A DNA stretch of 8,174 bases from Pseudomonadota bacterium. GTDB lineage: Bacteria > Pseudomonadota > Alphaproteobacteria > Sphingomonadales > Sphingomonadaceae. A program made the position numbers and the translations under genes. Position 1 is the stretch's first letter; each line of letters starts with the position of its first letter. Shown here in pieces: positions 1 through 5,981 of this stretch. The stretch is from contig JAEXLC010000104.1 in assembly GCA_023445495.1 (NCBI GenBank), positions 1-8,174 on the forward strand, read 5' to 3'. The notes beneath the pieces are model-generated. The model made no database searches, had not been told where the DNA came from, and was given only the letters and a program-made list of their open reading frames with translations.

Positions 1-10
1 CGTTCCGCGG

Positions 11-71
11 CGGCCCCTCCACCACTCGCTACGCGAGCGGTCCCCCTCCCCGAGACGAGCTCGGGGAGGAA
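11..71. repeat. Two-hairpin intergenic repeat at the 3' end of hmgA
   Basis: Two hairpins lie side by side. The first has arms at 45-54 (CCTCCCCGAG) and 60-69 (CTCGGGGAGG), a perfect 10-bp stem with a 5-base loop. The second spans 21-41, with arms ACC-A-CTCGC and GCGAG-C-GGT around loop TAC and one mismatch. Read on the minus strand, the element starts four bases after the hmgA stop codon. From memory, similar double hairpins with CTCCCCGAG stems flanked by GGAGGGG are common between genes in sphingomonads. It may protect the 3' end of the hmgA transcript or help termination, but no T-run follows the stem on the minus strand, so it is not a classical intrinsic terminator. The far end may lie outside the window. 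Confidence 0.7.
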
Positions 72-73
72 TT

Positions 74-1351
74 TCATGGCAGCTTGGCCTTCGGAAAACC
101 CTCCCAGGCCGCGTCATAATCGGGCTGGGCGCGGTCGAGGGCGTAGCGGGTCGGTTTGTAGGGCCAGCAGGTCTCGACCATGAAGGCCATGGTGCCGGCG
201 ATCTTGTGGGGCTTGAGATCGGCGTTGGTCGCGCCCTGCCAGCTGGTCACGTCGGGGCCATGGCCGGCCATGAGGTTGTGCAGCGACAGGCCGCCGGGCG
301 CGAAGCCTTCGGCCTTGGCGTCATAGGCGCCGGTGATCAGGCCCATCGCCTCGGACATGATGTTGCGGTGGAACCAGGGCGGACGGAACGTGTCCTCGGC
401 GACCATCCAGCGCGGCGGGAAGATCACGAAGTCGGCATTGGCACGGCCGGGCACGTCCGACGGCGAGGTCAGCACGGTGAAGATCGAGGGATCGGGGTGG
501 TCGAAGCTCACCGTGTTCATCGTGTTGAACCGGGCAAGATCGTAGCGCCACGGCGCGAGATTACCGTGCCAGGCGACCACGTCGAGCGGGCTGTGGGGCA
601 GGGTGGTGGTCCACAGGCTGCCGAGATACTTCTGGATGACTTCGAACGGCTCGTCGCGATCCTCGAACCAGGCGGCAGGCGTCTCGAAGTCGCGCGGATT
701 GGCGAGACCGTTCGCGCCGATCGGGCCGAGATCGGGCAGGCGGAACAGCGCGCCGTGATTCTCGGCGACATAGCCGGTGGCGGTTCCATCGGGCAGCAGC
801 GCGCGGAAACGGACGCCGCGCGGGACCAGCGCGACCTGGCCGGGGGCAATATCGATGCGGCCGAGCTCGGTGAGCAGCGTCAGCCGGCCGGCCTGCGGGA
901 TGAAGAGCAGTTCGCCATCCGCATCGAAGAAGACGCGGGTCTCCATGTCCCTGTTGGCGGCATAGACATGGACCGCGACGCCTTCGAGATCGGCGGGATC
1001 GCGATTGGCGAGCATGGTGACCATGCCATCGACCAGATCGGTGCCGGGGGCGGGTGCCTCGACCGGGTTCCAGCGCAGGCGATTGGGGGGCAGGGGCTCG
1101 CCGGGCAGGTCGGCGGCGAAATGGCGCGCGCCCTGATAGCGGGTGAAGGGCGGATGCTCGGCGGTGGGACGCAGGCGATAGAGCCAGGAGCGACGATTCT
1201 CATGGCGCGGCGCCGTGAACGCTGTGCCCGAAAGCTGTTCGGCATAAAGGCCATAGGCCGGCTTTTGCGGGCTGTTGCGCCCGACCGGCAGCGCGCCGGG
1301 GACCGCCTCGGTCGAAACATGGTTGCCGAAGCCGGGGAAATAGTCGGTCAT
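74..1351 (-). CDS. hmgA: Homogentisate 1,2-dioxygenase
   Basis: This 425-residue cytoplasmic non-haem iron(II) enzyme opens the ring of homogentisate with O2 to give maleylacetoacetate, the central step of tyrosine and phenylalanine catabolism. The protein is full length for the family. The N-terminus (YFPGFGN, then EQLSGTAFTAPR) is typical. The iron ligands known from the human enzyme are present at a constant offset: His328 and Glu334 in WFHRNIMSE, and His364 in HNLMAGHGPD. The nearby His358 and the catalytic His285 (FDHPDPS) are also kept. The ATG at 1351 is chosen because GGAGAGG (complement of 1357-1363) lies five bases upstream and because the conserved N-terminus begins there. The gene is divergent from the symporter gene and appears monocistronic within the window. 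A candidate operator, matching one in front of hpd, sits 43 bases before the start. The next enzymes of the pathway, maleylacetoacetate isomerase and fumarylacetoacetase, are not encoded here. Confidence 0.97.
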   Translation of the reverse strand: MTDYFPGFGNHVSTEAVPGALPVGRNSPQKPAYGLYAEQLSGTAFTAPRHENRRSWLYRLRPTAEHPPFTRYQGARHFAADLPGEPLPPNRLRWNPVEAPAPGTDLVDGMVTMLANRDPADLEGVAVHVYAANRDMETRVFFDADGELLFIPQAGRLTLLTELGRIDIAPGQVALVPRGVRFRALLPDGTATGYVAENHGALFRLPDLGPIGANGLANPRDFETPAAWFEDRDEPFEVIQKYLGSLWTTTLPHSPLDVVAWHGNLAPWRYDLARFNTMNTVSFDHPDPSIFTVLTSPSDVPGRANADFVIFPPRWMVAEDTFRPPWFHRNIMSEAMGLITGAYDAKAEGFAPGGLSLHNLMAGHGPDVTSWQGATNADLKPHKIAGTMAFMVETCWPYKPTRYALDRAQPDYDAAWEGFPKAKLP

Positions 1352-1393
1352 CGCATCCTCTCCATGCCGGACTCTCTGTAGCGGCGCACATAA

Positions 1394-1409
1394 AGTGTCA
1401 AATGTTACT
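1394..1409. promoter_or_regulatory. Candidate operator of hmgA, matching the hpd site
   Basis: The plus-strand sequence AGTGTCAAATGTTACT matches the site in front of hpd (4153-4168) at 14 of 16 positions. On the minus strand the shared half reads TTTGACACT and contains TTGACA (complement of 1396-1401), a consensus -35 box pointing toward hmgA. The site ends 42 bases before the hmgA start codon, and the hpd copy lies 47 bases before its start. Overlap with a -35 element is what one expects for a repressor site. I saw no convincing -10 box. The regulator is not in the window; the size and symmetry of the hpd copy would suit a MarR- or GntR-type dimer, which is inference. The same gap also leads to the symporter gene, 114 bases to the right. 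Confidence 0.6.
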
Positions 1410-1478
1410 ATCTGGCGACGCGCTTGATACGGGGCAGCTTTATCGGCGCGAACCTAAACTTTGTTGGGCCCCTGCGAG

Positions 1479-1510
1479 TTAATTCCTACTTCTTTAGTGG
1501 GTTTAATTCC
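1479..1510 (+). repeat. Direct repeat TTAATTCC upstream of the symporter gene
   Basis: TTAATTCC occurs at 1479-1486 and again at 1503-1510, 24 bases apart start to start, in an AT-rich patch just before the symporter ribosome binding site (GGAG at 1511-1514). Paired direct repeats at such spacing can be activator sites, and the AT-rich patch probably contains the promoter, but I could not identify confident -35 and -10 boxes. The function is unknown. Confidence 0.35.
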
Positions 1511-1523
1511 GGAGTCGTAACCA

Positions 1524-2867
1524 ATGGCCACAACCAGCGCAGCCGCACCGTCGCGGCGCCTACCAAGCTTCGGCGTGCAGGTCGCGATCGGCATGGTTGC
1601 GGGTCTCGCATTGGGTCTCGCGGCGCGCTCGCTCGGCAGCGACGGCGAGACGGCCAATGGCTTGGCCCAGGCGCTGCAGACGATCGGGCAGATCTTCGTG
1701 CAGCTGCTCAAGGTGCTGGTGCCGCCTTTGGTGTTCACCGCGATCGTCGCATCGATCGCGGCGCTGCGCGATCTGAACAATGCGGCGCGGCTGGTGGTGC
1801 GAACCTTGCTGTGGTTCGCGATCACCGCGGGCATCGCGGTGGCGATCGGCATCACGCTGGGGTTGGTGCTCCAGCCGGGGCATCACAGCGCGGTGGCGGC
1901 GGCCGCTGCATCGGCGCCTTCGAGCACGGGCAGCTGGCTCGATTTCCTCAAGGGGCTGGTGCCGGCCAATTTCCTCGGCATCGCGGCCTCGACCAGGCTG
2001 AATGACGGCGGCGCGACCACGGGCCTGTCGTTCAATGTGCTGCAGATAATCGTGCTGGCGGTCGCGATCGGCGCGGCGGCGGTGAAGGCGGGCGAGGCGG
2101 GGCATCGCTTCCTCGACTTCAATGCGTCGGCGCTGTCCGTGTTCAGGCTGCTGCTGCGCTGGGTGATCCGGCTGACCCCGATCGGCACTGCCGCGCTGAT
2201 CGGCGACGCGGTCGTCCGCTATGGCTGGGAGTCGCTGGCGGCGCTCGGCACCTATGCGGGGGCGGTCTATCTCGGGCTCGGGCTGGTGCTGCTGGTCGTC
2301 TATCCGGTGCTGCTCGCGGCGCATGGGCTGAGCCCGCTGCGCTTCTTCGCTTCGGCGTGGCCGGCGATCCAGCTCGGCTTTGTCTCGCGTTCGTCGGTCG
2401 GCACGCTGCCGGTGACCGAGGAGATCACCGAGCGCGCGCTGGGCGTGCCGCGGGCTTATGCCGCCTTTGCGGTGCCGCTGGGGGCGACGACCAAGATGGA
2501 TGGCTGCGCGGCGATCTATCCGGCGATCTCGGCGATCTTCGTCGCGCAATTCTACGGCATTCCGCTCGGGCTGGAACACTACGCGCTGATCGCGATCGTA
2601 TCGGTGCTGGGATCGGCCGCGACGGCCGGCCTTACGGGTGCGACGGTGATGCTGACGCTGACCCTGTCGACGCTCGGCCTGCCGCTCGACGGCGTCGGGT
2701 TGCTGCTGGCGATCGACCCGATCCTCGACATGGGGCGGACCGCGACCAATGTGGCGGGACAGATGCTGGTGCCGGTGATCGTCGCCAAGCGCGAAGGGCT
2801 GCTCGACGAAGCGCGGTTCCGCGAAGGGGCCGGGGAAGAAGTGCGGGGCGAACCCGCATTTGCCTGA
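1524..2867 (+). CDS. Dicarboxylate/amino acid:cation symporter (SDF/DAACS family)
   Basis: This 447-residue inner-membrane secondary transporter belongs to the glutamate/dicarboxylate symporter family and probably imports an acidic or small neutral amino acid or a C4-dicarboxylate. Compared from memory with archaeal GltPh, the core is in order: the HP1 hairpin with SRSSVGTLPVT (288-298), TM7 with KMDGC (324-328) in place of NMDGT, the HP2 hairpin SAATAG (364-369), and TM8 with IDPILDMGRTATNVAGQ (397-413). TM8 keeps the equivalents of Asp390, Asp394, Arg397 and Asn401. Two cation-site positions differ: Asn310 is Lys324 and Asp405 is Gln413. Residues 1-14 are a hydrophilic, Ser/Ala-rich tail. 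The ATG at 1524 has GGAG nine bases upstream. The gene shares its upstream region with hmgA, so co-regulation with tyrosine catabolism is possible, but the substrate cannot be told from sequence alone. Confidence 0.9.
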   Translation: MATTSAAAPSRRLPSFGVQVAIGMVAGLALGLAARSLGSDGETANGLAQALQTIGQIFVQLLKVLVPPLVFTAIVASIAALRDLNNAARLVVRTLLWFAITAGIAVAIGITLGLVLQPGHHSAVAAAAASAPSSTGSWLDFLKGLVPANFLGIAASTRLNDGGATTGLSFNVLQIIVLAVAIGAAAVKAGEAGHRFLDFNASALSVFRLLLRWVIRLTPIGTAALIGDAVVRYGWESLAALGTYAGAVYLGLGLVLLVVYPVLLAAHGLSPLRFFASAWPAIQLGFVSRSSVGTLPVTEEITERALGVPRAYAAFAVPLGATTKMDGCAAIYPAISAIFVAQFYGIPLGLEHYALIAIVSVLGSAATAGLTGATVMLTLTLSTLGLPLDGVGLLLAIDPILDMGRTATNVAGQMLVPVIVAKREGLLDEARFREGAGEEVRGEPAFA

Positions 2868-2891
2868 GGTTTTGGGGGCCTGAAGGTTTTG

Positions 2892-2938
2892 GCCGGGGTG
2901 GAGCAGCGCGTTACGCTACAAGCGTCGCTCCCCCCGGC
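2892..2938 (+). terminator. Large hairpin in the 3' region of the symporter gene
   Basis: GCCGGGG (2892-2898) pairs with CCCCGGC (2932-2938). After a bulged T2899, GGAGC (2900-2904) pairs with GCTCC (2927-2931), and a few weaker pairs follow inside. The structure starts 24 bases after the symporter stop codon. No T-run follows it, so it more likely stabilises the transcript end than terminates by itself. Confidence 0.45.
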
Positions 2939-3013
2939 TTCCCTCTCCAAACTTTCGTCCACCCTAACGCGGGTGGAATGAAATGGTTCACTCGGCTCAG
3001 CGCATTACGCTAC
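2904..3013 (+). repeat. Duplicated 16-mer CAGCGCRTTACGCTAC
   Basis: CAGCGCGTTACGCTAC at 2904-2919 recurs as CAGCGCATTACGCTAC at 2998-3013, with 15 of 16 bases identical and starts 94 bases apart. The first copy forms the top of the 2892-2938 hairpin and the second lies just before the 3016-3043 terminator. Each copy contains a small AGCG...CGCT fold-back. It may be part of an intergenic repeat family, with origin unknown. Confidence 0.5.
2958..2977. repeat. Small perfect hairpin between convergent genes
   Basis: TCCACCC (2958-2964) and GGGTGGA (2971-2977) form a perfect 7-bp stem around a 6-base loop. It lies between the symporter 3' hairpin and the bidirectional terminator. No T-run flanks it, and its role is unknown. 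Confidence 0.4.
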
Positions 3014-3015
3014 GG

Positions 3016-3043
3016 AAAGCGGCCGCGCAATCGTGGCCGTTTT
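3016..3043. terminator. Bidirectional intrinsic terminator between the symporter gene and hpd
   Basis: A 12-pair stem with a 4-base CAAT loop runs from AAAGCGGCC (3016-3024) to GGCCGTTTT (3035-3043); two of the pairs are G-T. The GC core is flanked by A residues on the left and T residues on the right, so a U-run follows the hairpin whichever strand is transcribed. That is the expected form for a terminator shared by the converging symporter and hpd genes. A 9-bp inverted repeat, TTCACTCGG (2987-2995) and CCGAGTGAA (3051-3059), encloses it. Confidence 0.7.
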
Positions 3044-3067
3044 CGCGTGTCCGAGTGAAGAAAGCGT

Positions 3068-4105
3068 TCAGGCGTCGACCTTGATCACGCCGCGACGGAT
3101 CTGGTCGAGCTCGATGCTTTCGAACAGCGCCTGGAAGTTGCCGTTGCCGAAGCCTTCATTGCCCTTGCGCTGGATGATCTCGAAGAAGATCGGGCCGAAC
3201 ATGTTCTCGGTGAAGATCTGGAGCAGGATGCCCTCGTCGCCGACATTGCCGTCGATCAGGATGCGGTTCTTGCGCAGGCGCTCAAGGTCCTCGCCGTGCC
3301 CGGGGACGCGCTTGTCGACCAGCTCGTAATAGGTCTCGATCGTGTCCTGCAGCTTGACGCCGCGGGCGCGCAGCCGCTCGACCGTGTCGAAGATGTCCGG
3401 GGTGGTCAGCGCGAGATGCTGGATGCCTTCGCCCTTATACTCGCGGATGAACTCCTCGATCTGGCTCTTGTCGTCCTGGCTCTCGTTGAGCGGGATGCGG
3501 ATCGCCTTGTCGGGGGCGATCATCGCCTGGCTGAACAGGCCGGTCGCCTGGCCCTTGATGTCGAAATACTTCTGCTCCTCGAAGGCGAAGAGCGTCTTGT
3601 AGAATTCCGACCACACCCGCATCTGGCCGCGGCGGACATTGTGGGTGAGGTGATCGAGCAGGTCGAGGCCGACATTGTTCTCGGCCTCGGCGGCTTCCCA
3701 GCCGTCGAACGCTGCCCAGTCGGCATAGAGATCGGTGCCGTCCTGGATGAAATAGAGGTACGAGCCGCCAATGCCCTGGATGACGGTGTCGTCTTCCTCG
3801 GTCGGCTTGGCGCCGTGCGCGAGCGCCCATTCCATCGCCTTGGCCGGATCGGCGACGCGGAAGGCCATCGCGCTGGCCGAGGGGCCATGCTCGCCGCGGA
3901 ACGCCGCCACGCGGCCGGCCTCGTCGCGGTTGAGCATCAGGTTGATGCGGCCCTGCTTGTAGCGGGTGATGTTCTTGGTCGGGTGCCGATGCGTCGGCAC
4001 GAAGCCGAGCTGCTCGAACTGCTTCCCCATCGCCTCGGGATCGGGCGAGGTGAATTCGACGAATTCGAAGCCGTTGAGGCCGAGGGGATTCGCTGCATCG
4101 GTCAT
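3068..4105 (-). CDS. hpd: 4-hydroxyphenylpyruvate dioxygenase
   Basis: This 345-residue cytoplasmic non-haem iron(II) enzyme of the vicinal oxygen chelate fold converts 4-hydroxyphenylpyruvate and O2 to homogentisate and CO2, directly before HmgA in tyrosine breakdown. The length suits bacterial Hpd. Two VOC domains are visible: a degenerate N-terminal one (about 10-130) and a catalytic C-terminal one (about 145-320). The metal triad is intact: His152 in DHLTHNV, His230 in GIQHLAL and Glu309 in FFEIIQRKG. The family's C-terminal block GNFQALFESIELDQIRRGV (322-340) closes the active site. The start at 4105 is supported by GGAG (complement of 4114-4117) eight bases upstream. The gene stands alone, converging on the symporter, with a terminator just past its stop. 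A candidate operator like that of hmgA lies 47 bases upstream. Confidence 0.97.
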   Translation of the reverse strand: MTDAANPLGLNGFEFVEFTSPDPEAMGKQFEQLGFVPTHRHPTKNITRYKQGRINLMLNRDEAGRVAAFRGEHGPSASAMAFRVADPAKAMEWALAHGAKPTEEDDTVIQGIGGSYLYFIQDGTDLYADWAAFDGWEAAEAENNVGLDLLDHLTHNVRRGQMRVWSEFYKTLFAFEEQKYFDIKGQATGLFSQAMIAPDKAIRIPLNESQDDKSQIEEFIREYKGEGIQHLALTTPDIFDTVERLRARGVKLQDTIETYYELVDKRVPGHGEDLERLRKNRILIDGNVGDEGILLQIFTENMFGPIFFEIIQRKGNEGFGNGNFQALFESIELDQIRRGVIKVDA

Positions 4106-4151
4106 GGGGCACGCTCCAGGATTATGGGCGTGCGCTAGTCCGATGCGGAGG

Positions 4152-4169
4152 TAGTGTCAATTGATACTA
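4152..4169. promoter_or_regulatory. Candidate operator of hpd (near-perfect palindrome)
   Basis: TAGTGTCAATTGATACTA is symmetric at 16 of 18 positions around its central AATT; only one pair (G against A after exchange) breaks it. Its core, 4153-4168, matches the hmgA site at 14 of 16 bases. Read toward hpd it contains TTGACA (complement of 4155-4160), a consensus -35 box. A match both to its own mirror image and to a second pathway gene is good evidence for a repressor site. The repressor itself is not seen here. Confidence 0.7.
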
Positions 4170-4189
4170 GTTGGGTCGAGCTCGGTATC

Positions 4190-4277
4190 CGTCATGCTGA
4201 ACTTGTTTCAGCATCCAAAGCTCCCCAGGCGATATCCGCTGTGGCGCGTTGGACCCTGAAACAAGTTCAGGGTGACG
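4190..4277. repeat. Paired-hairpin (REP/BIME-like) repeat element
   Basis: Two 27-base arms, 4190-4216 and 4251-4277, are inverted relative to each other and match at 23 of 27 bases. Each arm also folds on itself: GCTGAA/TTCAGC in the left and CCCTGAA/TTCAGGG in the right. The shared core is CTGAACTTGTTTCAG, or its complement. All four differences between the arms fall in paired positions (TG..CA against CC..GG), so each local hairpin is preserved. The 34 bases between the arms show nothing recognisable. From memory, this core is scattered between genes in many sphingomonads. It lies just after the FAD-protein gene and may protect that transcript's 3' end. No transposase is present. Confidence 0.8.
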
Positions 4278-4302
4278 GTGGGTGTTGCGGTGGTGGCTGG
4301 GC

Positions 4303-5649
4303 TCAAAGCCCCTCGCCGCCGACCCAGTGGGCGTTGGAGAGGCGGCGGGCGACGCTCCAGGTCTGGGTGCGGATGTCGGGCACGGCGACGATTTCCCAGA
4401 AGGCGCCGCGCGTCATCGGACCGAGCGCGTAGAGAGTGCCGTTGGGGCCGCCGCTCGCGTTGATCGTCTGGCCCTGATTGTCGACATCGATGCCGAGATG
4501 CGCCGCGTCCGGACGGATCACGCCGCGCGCCGCGAGCTTTTGGAGCAGCGGCTCCTCGGTGCGGTTGAGGTCACCCAGGGGGCCGGTGCAGTTGACGATG
4601 CGCTGGACCGTCATCGTTTCGGCGGCATCGGCGCCGCGGCGGCGGAGCTTGACCTCGATGCCTTCGGGCTTTTCCTCGAAGCCGAGCGTCTTGCCGGCGA
4701 TCACTTCGAGCTGGCCGCGCTCGATCACCGCCATCAGCCGGGCATAGACCTCGGGCGCCAATCGGTGGCGATGCACGTCCCACCAGGGGCGGAGATGGCG
4801 CAGGAAGCGGCCGCGCTCGGCTTCGCTGGCATTGCCCCACATCGCCTGGGTGAAGGGACGCAGCTCGTCGACCGCGTTGCGCCAGCCGATCTCCTCGCCG
4901 CGGTTGCGGACGGCCTGGAGCAGGCGCGAGGCGGTGGTGGCGGGGCGTTCCTGCAGCTTCTTCCAGTCGCTGCCCGGGGCATGGCTGCGCGGGAGCAGGC
5001 CACGGCGGGAGAGGGCGACGATCTTGCCCTGGAAGCCGCGTGCATCGAGCAGCAGCACGACGTCGATCATCGTCAGGCCGGTGCCGATCACCAGCACAGT
5101 GTCGTCGGGGCCAAGGCCTTCGGGCACGCTCGCGTCCCAGGGATCGCCCTTGTAGCGGTCGCCCGACAGCGCCTCGGGATCGAGGCCGGGGGGATCGTGC
5201 GGGGGCAGGTTGCCGACCGCGAGCACGGCGGCATCGGCTTCTACCGTGCGGCCCTTGAGCCGGACGGTCACGCCGTCGCCGAACTCCAGATCCTCGACCT
5301 CGTCCCGGACCAGCTTCAGGCGTTCGGGATGCTCGAGCAGCGCGGCATCGAGCAATTCGCGCAGATATTCGCCGTACGTGACGCGGGGGATGAAGGCGCT
5401 CGGCGCGTTCTCGACGCCGCGCGCTTCGAGCCAGCGGACGAAGTGCGAGGGATCGTCCGGGAAGGCGCTCATATTGGCGGCGCGGACGTTCAGCACATGG
5501 CTGGGATGCGCAGCGCCATAGGCGAGACCGAGGCCGGCCACGGGTGCGCGCTCGATCAGGGTTGCGCGGGGGCCTTCGTGGCGGAGCAGGTTGATCGCCT
5601 GCAACGTACCCGAAAAGCCCGCGCCGATAATGGCGACGTGCTCGATCAT
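4303..5649 (-). CDS. FAD/NAD(P)-binding oxidoreductase of the NAD_binding_9 type
   Basis: This 448-residue protein is probably a soluble flavoprotein. An N-terminal Rossmann fold has GAGFSG (9-14) close to the start for FAD, with Glu33 ending the second strand (LIER). AYGAAHPSHVLNVRAANM (43-60) is characteristic of the family that includes E. coli YdhS. A second dinucleotide site, VIGTGLTMID (187-196), probably binds NAD(P)H. NCTGP (353-357) and ALGPMTRGAFWEI (408-420) complete the FAD domain. The substrate and reaction are unknown; relatives are usually annotated only as FAD/NAD(P)-binding proteins. The ATG at 5649 is preceded by a G-run (complement of 5659-5665) at nine bases. The gene follows the DUF6356-like gene by 18 bases on the same strand, so the two are probably co-transcribed. 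Nothing links it directly to tyrosine breakdown. Confidence 0.85.
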   Translation of the reverse strand: MIEHVAIIGAGFSGTLQAINLLRHEGPRATLIERAPVAGLGLAYGAAHPSHVLNVRAANMSAFPDDPSHFVRWLEARGVENAPSAFIPRVTYGEYLRELLDAALLEHPERLKLVRDEVEDLEFGDGVTVRLKGRTVEADAAVLAVGNLPPHDPPGLDPEALSGDRYKGDPWDASVPEGLGPDDTVLVIGTGLTMIDVVLLLDARGFQGKIVALSRRGLLPRSHAPGSDWKKLQERPATTASRLLQAVRNRGEEIGWRNAVDELRPFTQAMWGNASEAERGRFLRHLRPWWDVHRHRLAPEVYARLMAVIERGQLEVIAGKTLGFEEKPEGIEVKLRRRGADAAETMTVQRIVNCTGPLGDLNRTEEPLLQKLAARGVIRPDAAHLGIDVDNQGQTINASGGPNGTLYALGPMTRGAFWEIVAVPDIRTQTWSVARRLSNAHWVGGEGL

Positions 5650-5667
5650 GTCAGGCGGTCCCCCCGC

Positions 5668-5934
5668 TCAGATTTCGTATTCGATCTGCCACTCGGGCTG
5701 CTGGTGCGCGAGCGGCTTGGCGTTCATGCCCGGCTGGCGCGCCATCATCTGCGCGTAGAGCCGCTTCACCGCGTCGCTGGCGGTGCGGGCGAACAGCGAG
5801 GGGAAGATCGAATGGACGACGCAGGCAGCGCCGCCGACGATCATGGTGAAGCCGAATCGCGCGGCAGTTGCGGCATGCTCGCCATAGGTCTCGCCGACGG
5901 CGCGCGGGTGGGAGAGGAAAAAGCGCTCGAACAT
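5668..5934 (-). CDS. Small membrane protein of the DUF6356 type
   Basis: This 88-residue protein begins MFERFFLSHPRAVGETYGEH, contains one hydrophobic stretch (about 28-48, with GFTMIVGGAACVVHSIFP) and ends WQIEYEI. From memory this matches DUF6356, a family of about 80-90 residues frequent in sphingomonads and without known function. One membrane segment, then a helical stretch (TASDAVKRLYAQMMARQ, 51-67), suggest a small inner-membrane protein. The ATG at 5934 is chosen over an in-frame ATG at 6090 because the extra 52 residues are arginine- and proline-rich, look like translated intergenic DNA, and precede the conserved start. The ribosome binding site is weak. The gene lies 18 bases upstream of the FAD-protein gene, probably in one transcript, and is divergent from the MFS gene. 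Confidence 0.75.
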   Translation of the reverse strand: MFERFFLSHPRAVGETYGEHAATAARFGFTMIVGGAACVVHSIFPSLFARTASDAVKRLYAQMMARQPGMNAKPLAHQQPEWQIEYEI

Positions 5935-5960
5935 GGGGCGGACTCTACCGCGCTGCGGCG

Positions 5961-5981
5961 AAGCTGTGAAGTACAGCTTTT
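5961..5981. promoter_or_regulatory. Hairpin or operator-like inverted repeat before the DUF6356-like gene
   Basis: AAGCTGT (5961-5967) and ACAGCTT (5973-5979) form a perfect 7-bp inverted repeat with a 5-base centre, followed on the plus strand by two more T bases. It lies 26 bases before the small-protein start codon. It could be an operator for that gene or a short terminator on the plus strand; the sequence does not decide. Confidence 0.35.

Noticed and set aside
206..1381. Long plus-strand open frame (391 codons) opposite hmgA
   Set aside because: It is fully antisense to a confident enzyme gene with intact catalytic residues. Its product is a low-complexity Gly/Arg/Glu-rich string with no recognisable domain, as expected from high-GC antisense frames.
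1352..1523. A small gene in the hmgA-symporter gap
   Set aside because: No frame with a ribosome binding site and plausible coding sequence fits; the gap is explained by promoters, the operator and ribosome binding sites.
1560..2579. Minus-strand open frame of 339 codons opposite the symporter gene
   Set aside because: Antisense shadow with a highly charged, repetitive product, while the plus strand has the full symporter motif set.
3296..4138. Plus-strand open frame of 280 codons opposite hpd, running over the hpd start
   Set aside because: Antisense to a confident enzyme, with no recognisable motif and no clear ribosome binding site.
4190..4277. CRISPR repeat or transposon terminal repeats
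   Set aside because: There are only two arms, inverted rather than direct, with no spacer series, no transposase and no target duplication seen. A REP-like paired hairpin explains it better.
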